Source: an uncultured Ruminococcus sp. (GTDB taxonomy: Bacteria > Bacillota > Clostridia > Oscillospirales > Ruminococcaceae). From it: a DNA stretch of 39,588 nucleotides. Each line of letters begins with the position of its first letter. Within the stretch, counting starts at the first letter, position 1. Below are positions 1 through 7,364 of this stretch, piece by piece. Location: assembly GCA_900541495.1 (NCBI GenBank), contig UQKC01000018.1, forward strand, positions 1 to 39,588, given 5' to 3'. A program made the position numbers and the translations under genes. The notes under the pieces were generated by a model. That model saw only the letters and a list, made by a program, of their open reading frames with translations, was not told where the DNA came from and ran no database searches.

Positions 1-72
1 GCTGCGCAAAGTCCCAACGAAAATTTGCTCGTGTTCCGGTTTTTAGAGAACCCCAAAAGAGTTTTGATCATT

Positions 73-738
73 TTAAGCGACGTTTTTCTTTTTTGTCATA
101 AAGCTTTCAAAGCGGAAGTGCTTATCCATAAAATCACCGCAGATGCCAACGGCTTTTCCCATTGTGAAAGCGGCGGCAACAGTGCCGATGCCAAGCCCCT
201 TGATATGACCGAGCGCAAAGAACGTCAGTGCAGCCGTAACAATAAGACAGCTTATGTCGAAAGTTATCTTGACCTTTGGATAGCCTATTTTAGTTATCTC
301 GGAAAATTCCCTCGGGAAAAGGTCGGTCGGAGTTATCGGCAGACCGCAGCGGTTCGAGAGCGCTATCCCGATGCTGATAAGAACATAGCTCACGATGAAC
401 CAAACGATGCGCCAGCCAAGACTGCTCGGGAGAATGTTTATCCAAGCTTTGTGCAGGTCAAGCAGCTCGCCGAAAACAAATCCGACAACGAAGCTGAAAA
501 GATAGGACGGAACAATCCTTTTCCGCATTATCATAAGGCTGAGAACGAGCAGACCTTGGAAAATATAAGTCCACGTGCCGAGCGTGAGCTTCGGGAAAAC
601 CTCCGAAAAGGCGTAAGGAACGCTTGAAATTGCGGAGATACCCGCATTGGAGTAGAGCATAAGCACAACGCCTAAGCTGTTTATCATCACGGCAACGATC
701 AGCGCAAGCTCACCTCGGAAAAGCTTTTTTTCTGACAT
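73..738 (-). CDS. YczE/YitT-like integral membrane protein
   Basis: The 221-aa product is very hydrophobic, with about five membrane segments separated by short loops, a charged N-terminus (MSEKKLFRGEL) and a basic C-terminus (MTKKKNVA). The layout, with a GISAISSVPYAFSE loop after the first membrane helix and a GLPITPTDLFPRE loop later, is that of the YczE/YyaS/YitT-like family of uncharacterised membrane proteins. No transport substrate is known for this group. A purine-rich ribosome site (AAAAGGGG) precedes the ATG. It is divergent from a LysR gene, and LysR regulators often control the divergently transcribed neighbour, so it is the likely target of that regulator. Family placement is from pattern recognition and is moderately sure; function is unknown. 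Confidence 0.8.
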   Translation of the reverse strand: MSEKKLFRGELALIVAVMINSLGVVLMLYSNAGISAISSVPYAFSEVFPKLTLGTWTYIFQGLLVLSLMIMRKRIVPSYLFSFVVGFVFGELLDLHKAWINILPSSLGWRIVWFIVSYVLISIGIALSNRCGLPITPTDLFPREFSEITKIGYPKVKITFDISCLIVTAALTFFALGHIKGLGIGTVAAAFTMGKAVGICGDFMDKHFRFESFMTKKKNVA

Positions 739-778
739 AATATAAGACCCCTTTTAGGAAAATGTTTGTTCAACATCA

Positions 779-807
779 ATTTTATCACTTTTATATTTAT
801 GTGGCAA
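779..807 (-). promoter_or_regulatory. Promoter of the YczE-like gene
   Basis: On the minus strand TTGCCA (802-807) and TAAAAT (779-784) are separated by 17 bases and lie upstream of the ATG at 738. The intergenic region also holds two CTATAG motifs two bases apart (near 820-833) within a partly symmetrical AT-rich stretch. These could be part of a LysR binding site between the divergent genes; that role is inferred. Confidence 0.5.
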
Positions 808-901
808 ATGAATATTTTCTATAGAACTATAGATTTTCTTAATAGTATGTGTTATAATCTATATATGATAGAAAATGCCATTATAGCTGAAAGGAAAAAG
901 T

Positions 902-1792
902 ATGAACTTAGACCATTTGAGATATTTTGTGAAGTTATCCGAACTGCGGCATTATACGCGCGCGGCGGAACAGCTCTGCATCTCACAGCCAAGCCTTAGT
1001 CACGCCATAAGCCAGCTTGAATCGGAGCTTGGCGTTCCGCTTTTTGAAAAATCGGGACGAAATACCGTCCTCACACGCTACGGCGAGGAGTTTTTGGAGT
1101 GCGCACAGCGTTCGCTCGGCATACTCGATGCAGGAATGGAGTCTTTGCAGCGTTCAGCAAAGGGTGAGGGCGTTGTAAGGCTCGGATTTCTGCGAACACT
1201 CGGCGTTGATTTTATACCGAAGCTGACTTCGGACTTCATTTCAGCCGACCCGAACAGCGGAGTTGAGTTCAGCTTTCACTCCGACCTTTCCTCGGGACTT
1301 ATCGACGGACTTTTGCAGCATAAATTTGACCTCGTTTTCTGCTCCGAACCCGAAAAGTCGCTCGGACTGACCGCAACACCCGTCACTTCGCAAAAACTCG
1401 TGATGATAGTGCCGAACGGACACCCTCTCGCTGATAGGGAAAGCATCGACCTTGCCGAAACGCTCGAATATCCCGCGGTGTGGTTCGCCAAAGGCTCGGG
1501 ACTTCGTAAAGTCGTTGACGGAATGTATGAGCAGGTCGGCGGCAAGCCGACTTCTATCGTCGAAACCGAGGAGGACGAGGTAATAGCAGGACTTGTCGCA
1601 GCAGGCTTCGGGATAGCAGTCGTCCCCGATATGGATATGCTCCATAAGCTCAATATCTCAGTGCTGGAAATAACCTCGCCGCCGTATCACCGTGATTTCT
1701 TTATGGTGCAGGACGACAGCGTGTTTATGTCGCCCGCAGCACAGCGTTTCAGAAGCTTCGTGCTTGGAAGAGCATCAACCAGAGATAAATAA
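902..1792 (+). CDS. LysR-family transcriptional regulator
   Basis: The 296-aa protein has the standard LysR length and layout. An N-terminal winged HTH (residues 1-60, with RAAEQLCISQPSLSHAISQLE and LFEKSGR) is followed by a periplasmic-binding-like effector domain (about 90-290). The start ATG is preceded by AAGGA at a good distance and by a TATAAT (853-858). Effector and target are not readable from sequence. The divergent membrane protein at 73-738 is the natural regulatory target, as is usual for LysR genes. Downstream lie repeat elements, not an operon partner, so it is probably monocistronic. Confidence 0.93.
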   Translation: MNLDHLRYFVKLSELRHYTRAAEQLCISQPSLSHAISQLESELGVPLFEKSGRNTVLTRYGEEFLECAQRSLGILDAGMESLQRSAKGEGVVRLGFLRTLGVDFIPKLTSDFISADPNSGVEFSFHSDLSSGLIDGLLQHKFDLVFCSEPEKSLGLTATPVTSQKLVMIVPNGHPLADRESIDLAETLEYPAVWFAKGSGLRKVVDGMYEQVGGKPTSIVETEEDEVIAGLVAAGFGIAVVPDMDMLHKLNISVLEITSPPYHRDFFMVQDDSVFMSPAAQRFRSFVLGRASTRDK

Positions 1793-1793
1793 A

Positions 1794-1925
1794 TTAGGAA
1801 AAAGCTGATTAAAGCGAAGCGTTCGTTTTGCCATTTTGAGAAATGTACGAGTTTACGCCTTTAATGTCAATTTGACATAAACATTTTGAAAAATGGCAAA
1901 AACGTATTAATCAGCGTTTCCTTAG
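1794..1925. repeat. Inverted-repeat (MITE-like) element A
   Basis: Arms 1795-1846 and 1881-1925 are inverted copies. Both read roughly AGGAAA-GCTGATTAA and then TTTTGCCATTTT towards the centre, with a few mismatches and a small gap. The middle contains a TGTCAA/TTGACA dyad. There is no ORF. It starts directly behind the LysR stop codon, so it may also act as its terminator. A transposon-like origin is inferred from structure alone. Confidence 0.6.
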
Positions 1926-2033
1926 CACCTCATCTGCTTGCAGATTTTACGTTATCTTGCGCATAAATTTCTTGACATACGACGGTATGCCTGCGAAATT
2001 TCTATACAATCTGACTGCGCATCTGAGGCGCTA
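1923..2033. repeat. Inverted-repeat (MITE-like) element B
   Basis: This 111-bp unit has imperfect terminal inverted repeats: TAGCACCTCA at the left end and TGAGGCGCTA at the right. The inner arms also match (AAATTTCTTGACATAC against a GTATGCC-CGAAATTTCTATAC arrangement), folding to a long hairpin around CGACG. It directly abuts element A, and the two fill most of the 420-bp gap between the LysR gene and trkA. There is no coding potential. Confidence 0.55.
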
Positions 2034-2131
2034 TGTTTTTTAGAGGTGACCATATTTAATAAGACCAAATACATTATATAACACTGTTTTTTTAAGGTCA
2101 ACAGTGGTTTTCCGAATATAAAATAACGCAG

Positions 2132-2160
2132 TTGACATAGCCTTTGAAAAGTGTTATACT
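2132..2160 (+). promoter_or_regulatory. Promoter of trkA-trkH
   Basis: TTGACA (2132-2137) and TATACT (2155-2160) are separated by exactly 17 bases and lie about 55 bases upstream of the trkA start. This is a near-consensus housekeeping promoter. Confidence 0.85.
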
Positions 2161-2213
2161 ATCGATGTATTGAAAAAAATAGGATTTTTGACCTTTCAGG
2201 AGTGTGATCGGTT

Positions 2214-3566
2214 TTGAATATAATTATTGTCGGCTGCGGAAAAGTCGGAGAGGAGCTTGCCCACCGTCTGAATGATGAGGGCGATAACATTACCGTTATC
2301 GATGTCGATTCGACAAAGGTGAACGATGTTACTTCCCGTCTTGACGTACTCGGAGTGACGGGAAACGGCGCGACCCACCTTGTCCAGCAGGAGGCTGGCA
2401 TCAGGGACGCAGATCTTCTTATCGCGGTAACGGGTTCGGACGAGCTCAATCTGCTCTGCTGTCTTATCGCGAAGAAAGAAGGTAACTGCCAGACTATCGC
2501 CCGTGTGCGCGACCCTCAGTACAGCACCGAAGCACCTTATCTGAAGGAAGAACTCGGACTGGCAATGGTAATAAACCCCGAATTTCAGGCGGCGGCTGAG
2601 ATAGCGCGTGTGCTTCGTTTCCCGTCGGCGATAAAGATAGATACTTTCGCAAAGGGCAAGGTCGATCTGATGAAGTTCCGCCTGCCCGAAAACTGTGTAC
2701 TTACGGGCTGTTCCGTCAAGGAGATCGCAACGAAGCTGAAATGCGATGTTCTCGTCTGCACGGTCGAAAGAGGGGACGAAGCATTTATCCCGAACGGTGA
2801 ATTCGTGTTCGGGGAAAAGGACATTATCTCGATAATCGCTTCGCCTGCGAACGCGAACGCATTTTTTCGAAAGATAGACTATAAAATAAATCAGGTAAAG
2901 GATTGTATGATAGCAGGCGGCGGTGATGTCGCTTATTACCTTTGCAGAATACTTAAAAAAGCAGGAATTTCGCTAAAGCTTATTGAAAAAGACCCGAAGC
3001 GCTGCGAAAAGCTCTGCACGGCACTCCCCGAAGTCACCGTTATCTGCGGAGATGCCGCAGACCAGCAGATATTGCTCGAAGAGGGATTGGAGAATGCAAA
3101 TTCCTTTGCCGCTCTTACAAACCTCGACGAAGAGAACATTATGCTCTCCCTTTTTGCAAGGGTAAAGGGCTGCAAAAAGCTCGTCACAAAGATAAACCGC
3201 ATCGACTTTTTCGATGTTATAAAGCAGCTTGACCTCGATTCGATAATCTACCCGAAGAATATCACCTCGGAGCTTATCGTAAGCTATGTCCGTGCGATGA
3301 AAAACACTATCGGAAGCAACGTCCAGACCGTTTACAGCATCATCAAGGGCAAGGCGGAGGCTGCCGAATTTCTGATAAAGGACACTTCGCCCGTACTCGG
3401 AAAGCCGCTCATGGATCTTAAATTCAAACCGAACGTGCTTGTTGCGGTCATTCTCCGCGGAAACAGAGTTATAATCCCGCGAGGCAGCGATGTCATTGAG
3501 AAAAACGATTCGGTCATCGTTGTTTCGGATATCCGTCCGCACGATATTTCCGATATCTTTGACTAA
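2214..3566 (+). CDS. trkA: Trk potassium uptake regulator TrkA
   Basis: This is the cytosolic NAD(H)-binding gating subunit of the Trk/Ktr potassium transporter. The 450 residues form two RCK halves. The first Rossmann fold opens with MNIIIVGCGKVGEELA, followed by an acidic strand end (VIDVD). The second, near residue 225, has IAGGGDVAYYL and LIEKDPKRCE. RCK_C subdomains follow each half. Two-RCK proteins of about 450 aa are the normal TrkA size. The start is TTG, set by CAGGAGTG 8 bases upstream; no better ATG is in frame. trkH follows 21 bases later in the same operon, so both subunits are made together. Confidence 0.95.
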   Translation: MNIIIVGCGKVGEELAHRLNDEGDNITVIDVDSTKVNDVTSRLDVLGVTGNGATHLVQQEAGIRDADLLIAVTGSDELNLLCCLIAKKEGNCQTIARVRDPQYSTEAPYLKEELGLAMVINPEFQAAAEIARVLRFPSAIKIDTFAKGKVDLMKFRLPENCVLTGCSVKEIATKLKCDVLVCTVERGDEAFIPNGEFVFGEKDIISIIASPANANAFFRKIDYKINQVKDCMIAGGGDVAYYLCRILKKAGISLKLIEKDPKRCEKLCTALPEVTVICGDAADQQILLEEGLENANSFAALTNLDEENIMLSLFARVKGCKKLVTKINRIDFFDVIKQLDLDSIIYPKNITSELIVSYVRAMKNTIGSNVQTVYSIIKGKAEAAEFLIKDTSPVLGKPLMDLKFKPNVLVAVILRGNRVIIPRGSDVIEKNDSVIVVSDIRPHDISDIFD

Positions 3567-3587
3567 CGACTGACAGAGGTATCAGAA

Positions 3588-5024
3588 ATGAATTTTTCGA
3601 TGATAGTTTATATCCTTGGCTGGATATTGAATTTTGAAGCGCTGTTCCTGATAATACCGTTGATAGCGGCGATAGTTTACGGTGAAGCTGCGATAGTTCC
3701 GCTGATAATAACGATAGCGGTATGCGCCGCGATAGGCGTTCCGATAACGATGAAAAAGCCGAAAGAGAGCAGCCTGCACTCCCGTGATGGATATGTTATT
3801 GTATCGCTCAGCTGGATAGTATTGAGTGCGTTCGGCGCTCTGCCGTTCGTGTTCTCGGGTGCGATACCGAATTATGTTGATGCTCTTTTTGAAACCGTTT
3901 CGGGCTTCACAACAACGGGTGCAACGATACTTTCCGATGTTGAAGCCGTGCCGAAGTCGCTGCTTTTGTGGCGAAGCTTTACACACTGGGTCGGCGGAAT
4001 GGGTGTGCTTGTATTCATTATGGCATTCCTGCCGCTCTCGGGCGGACAAAACCTGCATATTATGAAGGCGGAAAGCCCGGGACCGTCGGTCAGCAAGCTT
4101 GTGCCGAGGATAAAAACGACGGCGCTGCTGTTGTATTCGATATATCTTGTAATGACGGCGATAGAGTTTATCCTGCTTCTTTTCGGCGGAATGACCGTCT
4201 TTGAAGCGATGAACACCGCATTTGCGACTGCAGGAACGGGCGGCTTTGCTGTAAAAAATGACGGACTTGCAGGATATTCCGAGTTTGTGCGAATGGTAGT
4301 AACGGTGTTTATGATACTGTTCGGAATAAACTTCAACGTTTATTTTCTTATTCTGAGCAAGAAATTCAAGGACGCACTGAAAAATTCCGAGGTATGGTAT
4401 TTCCTTGGTATAATCGCTGTCGCAACGACGCTCATTACATTCAATATCAAGAATCTTTTCCCGTCGGTCGGCGCAGCTTTTCACAGTGCGATATTCACCG
4501 TTTCATCGGTTATATCTTCAACGGGATTTTCGGCGGTCGATTTCAACCTCTGGCCTGAGCTTTCACGAACGATAATCGTTCTGATAATGTTCATCGGTGC
4601 TTGTACTGGCAGCACGGGCGGCGGAATAAAGGTCTACCGAATAGTTATCCTCTTCAAGAGTATGGGCAAGGAGCTGCACACGCTCATTCACCCGAAGCAG
4701 ATCAAGAAGATCCGTATGGATCAGCACGAGATCGAACACGAGGTCATACGCTCGGTAAACGTGTTTATGGTATGCTATATCCTCGTTTTTGTAATCTCGC
4801 TTTTGTGCATATCCTTTGAAGATTACGATATGATAACGAATTTCACCGCCGTTACGACGACGATAAACAACATCGGACCGGGACTTGATCTTGTTGGACC
4901 GACTGCGAATTTCGGATTCTTCTCACCGTTTTCAAAAATGGTGCTGATATTTGATATGCTCGCAGGCAGACTTGAACTTTTCCCGATGCTGCTTCTCTTT
5001 GCGCCTGTTACTTGGAAGAAGTAG
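3588..5024 (+). CDS. trkH: Trk potassium transporter membrane subunit TrkH
   Basis: This is the potassium-conducting membrane subunit. The 478 residues contain four pore-loop repeats typical of the Trk/Ktr/HKT superfamily: SGFTTTGAT, ATAGTGGFA, SSVISSTGFSA and TTTINNIGPG. The transmembrane segments of each repeat surround them. The glycine of each filter is present. A basic cytoplasmic loop around KSMGKELHTLIHPKQIKKI would contact the TrkA ring. It is co-transcribed with trkA, and a strong hairpin terminator lies 185 bases downstream. Length and motifs are normal. Confidence 0.95.
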   Translation: MNFSMIVYILGWILNFEALFLIIPLIAAIVYGEAAIVPLIITIAVCAAIGVPITMKKPKESSLHSRDGYVIVSLSWIVLSAFGALPFVFSGAIPNYVDALFETVSGFTTTGATILSDVEAVPKSLLLWRSFTHWVGGMGVLVFIMAFLPLSGGQNLHIMKAESPGPSVSKLVPRIKTTALLLYSIYLVMTAIEFILLLFGGMTVFEAMNTAFATAGTGGFAVKNDGLAGYSEFVRMVVTVFMILFGINFNVYFLILSKKFKDALKNSEVWYFLGIIAVATTLITFNIKNLFPSVGAAFHSAIFTVSSVISSTGFSAVDFNLWPELSRTIIVLIMFIGACTGSTGGGIKVYRIVILFKSMGKELHTLIHPKQIKKIRMDQHEIEHEVIRSVNVFMVCYILVFVISLLCISFEDYDMITNFTAVTTTINNIGPGLDLVGPTANFGFFSPFSKMVLIFDMLAGRLELFPMLLLFAPVTWKK

Positions 5025-5240
5025 CGGGGCGGGGAAGCCCCCGCGGGCAGTTCGCGCCACGCTTCACTTCGTTAAGCTTGTTTTGAGTGGAAATAAGTTT
5101 GTGTTTGCGAAGAGGGTCTGTTTGACAGCGTGACAAATTAAAATTGAATGGGGAAGTCCCCGCGGGTAGTTTATGCTGTCGCTTCGCTTCGGTATATAGG
5201 ATAAAAAATACGGCTGATGCATTTCGATGCATCAGCCGTA
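5025..5240. repeat. GC-rich degraded direct repeats after trkH
   Basis: Two related segments, near 5035-5080 and 5150-5195, each begin GGGGAAG followed by CCCCGCGGG and a (T/A)GTT-rich tail that ends in CTTC-rich sequence. They lie between the trkH stop and the terminator at 5209. No gene is supported here. They look like worn copies of a short dispersed repeat. Confidence 0.4.
5209..5240 (+). terminator. Terminator hairpin downstream of trkAH
   Basis: A perfect 14-bp stem (TACGGCTGATGCAT at 5209-5222 and its complement at 5227-5240) encloses a TTCG loop and is followed by TTTAT. The A-run before it would also let it work on the other strand. From 5241 to 5530 the sequence is AT-rich and I see no gene in it. 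Confidence 0.8.
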
Positions 5241-5530
5241 TTTATCATATCCGACCTCGGTCAGTAATTCGTTTGCCGCCTCTCAAGAACTCTGGTGGAA
5301 ATTTTGATATCGCCGCATTTTAAGCATCTTATTCCGTTTTCTATTATTTTTACTGCAATTCTTCTTGTATGGCTAAAATGTTAATACATATATAACTATA
5401 TTTAAACTATTATAACACAATCAGCTCGATTTGTCATTGTTTTTTAATAAAATTATCTGAAACTATAAATATTTGTGAAAATATTGTAAAATAAGTTTAT
5501 TTTTAATTATTAAATTTGTGTAAAAAATCA

Positions 5531-5559
5531 TTGAAATTTTTTTCCTAAAGTGCTAAAAT
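5531..5559 (+). promoter_or_regulatory. Promoter of the small lipoprotein gene
   Basis: TTGAAA (5531-5536) and TAAAAT (5554-5559) are separated by 17 bases. They lie about 50 bases upstream of the ATG at 5608, after a long AT-rich stretch. Confidence 0.6.
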
Positions 5560-5607
5560 AGGGACAATGCAAATAACGCATAGAATATTTTTGGGAGAGA
5601 TAAAATT

Positions 5608-6192
5608 ATGAAAAAGAAAATTACAGCGATCCTTGCAATGTGTATGCTCGCAGTTACAATGGCTGCCTGCGGTGACGGCGATGTTGCCGATGATTATTCC
5701 GAGCCAAACAATGCGGCTGCGGCTGACGTTGAAGAAGCAGACGGAGCAGATGAAGCTGAGGCTTCCGATGAGGGCGAAACTGCTGACGCCGGCACATCTG
5801 GCGAATTCACACTTCTCGATGTTACTTCCGATATGATCAGCGTAGGCGTTTATGCAGCCGATGAAAACCAGAATGAGCTTGTTTTCTCTATGTTCACAGC
5901 TCCTTCGGGCACACCTATGGCTTCACTTTTCGTATACAGCCCGGACGGTTCGGGAGATGTTATCTGCGGAACATATACAGCTGAAACCAACACAGATGAA
6001 GACGGTATGAACTGGACACTTCTCACAGTTACCGACGTTTACACATCACAGGATTTCGAGATCGGCTTTGCCGAGAACGACAGCGATCAGGTGTACATTT
6101 TAAATGCAGCAGGCGCTGTTTACGAGGGAAAGTACCTTTCAGCTGATGAAACTGTAACATATATGGGAACAGCTGTTGCTCTTTTAAGCTAA
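5608..6192 (+). CDS. Small secreted lipoprotein, acidic linker
   Basis: The 194-aa product begins with a lipoprotein signal peptide (MKKKITAILAMCMLAVTMAAC, lipid-accepting Cys at residue 21). A low-complexity Ala/Glu/Asp linker follows (about 25-65) and then a folded domain with alternating beta-type segments (GEFTLLDVTSDMISVGVY, LYVYSPDGSGDVICGTY-like, and others). It should be exported and anchored outside the membrane, with the acidic linker acting as a wall-spanning spacer. I do not recognise the globular domain. GGGAGAG precedes the ATG. It has its own promoter and terminator, so it is monocistronic. Confidence 0.85.
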   Translation: MKKKITAILAMCMLAVTMAACGDGDVADDYSEPNNAAAADVEEADGADEAEASDEGETADAGTSGEFTLLDVTSDMISVGVYAADENQNELVFSMFTAPSGTPMASLFVYSPDGSGDVICGTYTAETNTDEDGMNWTLLTVTDVYTSQDFEIGFAENDSDQVYILNAAGAVYEGKYLSADETVTYMGTAVALLS

Positions 6193-6230
6193 GTTAAGAT
6201 ACCATTTACGGTTTATAGTCCTTTCAAAAC

Positions 6231-6282
6231 AAAGCCGACTTTATACCGATCTTCGGGTCAGTATTAAGTCGGTTTTGTTTTT
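6231..6282 (+). terminator. Terminator of the lipoprotein gene
   Basis: An imperfect long stem has outer arms AAAGCCGACTT and AAGTCGGTTTT and closes on a TTCG-type loop. It is followed by TTTTTG. It lies 40 bases after the stop codon and immediately before the next promoter. Confidence 0.75.
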
Positions 6283-6283
6283 G

Positions 6284-6312
6284 TTGACATAGCTTCGCAA
6301 TTATTATATACT
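6284..6312 (+). promoter_or_regulatory. Promoter of the second LysR gene
   Basis: TTGACA (6284-6289) and TATACT (6307-6312) have 17-bp spacing and lie 32 bases before the ATG. Confidence 0.85.
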
Positions 6313-6344
6313 TATACATATATTCAAGATCTCGGAGGGGCAGT

Positions 6345-7253
6345 ATGTATATAAGCTTTGATTATTACAAGATATTTTATTACGCCGCAAAATACGGCAG
6401 CATAACCCGTGCGGCGGAAGCACTGATGAACAATCAGTCGAACATCACACGAACGATAAAAAACCTCGAAAGCGAGCTGAACTGCACCCTTTTTGTACGT
6501 TCAAGAAAAGGCGTGGCGCTCACTCCCGAGGGTGAAAGGCTCTATGCGCACATCTCCGCCGCCGTTGAGCAGATACAGGCAGGCGAGGAGGAGATAAGCC
6601 TTGAACGCTCACTCAACAAAGGTCTTGTTACTATCGGAACGAGCGAGATAGCTTTGAGATGTTTTCTTCTGCCCGTGCTGAATGAATATCGTCAGAAATA
6701 TCCGGGAGTTCGTTTAAGGCTGTTCAATCACTCCACACCGCAGGCGCTCTCGGCGCTCAATGACGGGCTTGCGGATATTGCCGTTGTCACAACGCCCACG
6801 GGCGAAATGAATTCGCTCGCTTCATCGGAAATTATGGATATAAAGGAAACTGCCGTCTGCGGAACAGCGTTTTCTGAGCTTGCGAAAAGAGAGCTTTCGC
6901 TTTCTGAGATATCTAAAATGCCGCTCATCTCCCTCGGCAGGCAGACAAAGACCTACGAACTCTATTCCGAGTGGTTCGAGCGTCACGGCTGTGTATTTTC
7001 GCCCGATATCGAAGCCGCAACGGCTGACCAGATACTCCCAATGGTGAAAAATAACCTCGGGATAGGCTTTGTTCCCGAAGAATTTCTCGCCGAATATTCA
7101 ACAAATCAGGGTATTTTGCGGCTCTCGCTGACAGAGGAAGTTCCGCACCGAAAAGTCTGCTTTGTAAAGCGAAAAAAACATTCCCTCAGCATCGCCGCGA
7201 GGGAAATGGAGAGAATGATATTGGGGAGAAGTGATGGGAATGTACGTCAGTAA
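6345..7253 (+). CDS. LysR-family transcriptional regulator
   Basis: This 302-aa protein has an N-terminal winged HTH (residues 1-62, with KYGSITRAAEALMNNQSNIT and LFVRSRKGVALTPEG) and a LysR substrate-binding domain (about 90-290). The ATG follows GGAGGGG closely. It stands alone, with a promoter directly before it and an independent promoter for the next gene. The neighbouring GH3 glucosidase gene could be a target; this is only suggested by adjacency. Confidence 0.93.
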   Translation: MYISFDYYKIFYYAAKYGSITRAAEALMNNQSNITRTIKNLESELNCTLFVRSRKGVALTPEGERLYAHISAAVEQIQAGEEEISLERSLNKGLVTIGTSEIALRCFLLPVLNEYRQKYPGVRLRLFNHSTPQALSALNDGLADIAVVTTPTGEMNSLASSEIMDIKETAVCGTAFSELAKRELSLSEISKMPLISLGRQTKTYELYSEWFERHGCVFSPDIEAATADQILPMVKNNLGIGFVPEEFLAEYSTNQGILRLSLTEEVPHRKVCFVKRKKHSLSIAAREMERMILGRSDGNVRQ

Positions 7254-7304
7254 GTTCAATAAATTTTATGTCTATAATATAAATTTTGCGAAATATCAGC
7301 TGTA

Positions 7305-7333
7305 TTGACATACCGATAATATTATTATATAAT
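7305..7333 (+). promoter_or_regulatory. Promoter of the GH3 glucosidase gene
   Basis: This is a perfect consensus promoter: TTGACA (7305-7310), 17 bases, TATAAT (7328-7333). AAGGAG sits in front of the ATG at 7365. Confidence 0.9.
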
Positions 7334-7364
7334 TATGGCATCATAATGCAAAGGAGCAAAAAAT

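Noticed and set aside
25..627. 200-codon plus-strand frame at the left edge
   Set aside because: It overlaps the membrane-protein gene on the other strand; its low-hydrophobicity, Glu/Lys/Asn-rich translation shows no domain.
3582..4484. 300-codon open frame on the minus strand over trkH
   Set aside because: It is the antisense shadow of trkH; composition is Arg/Tyr/His-rich without motifs, and trkH on the other strand has all pore signatures.
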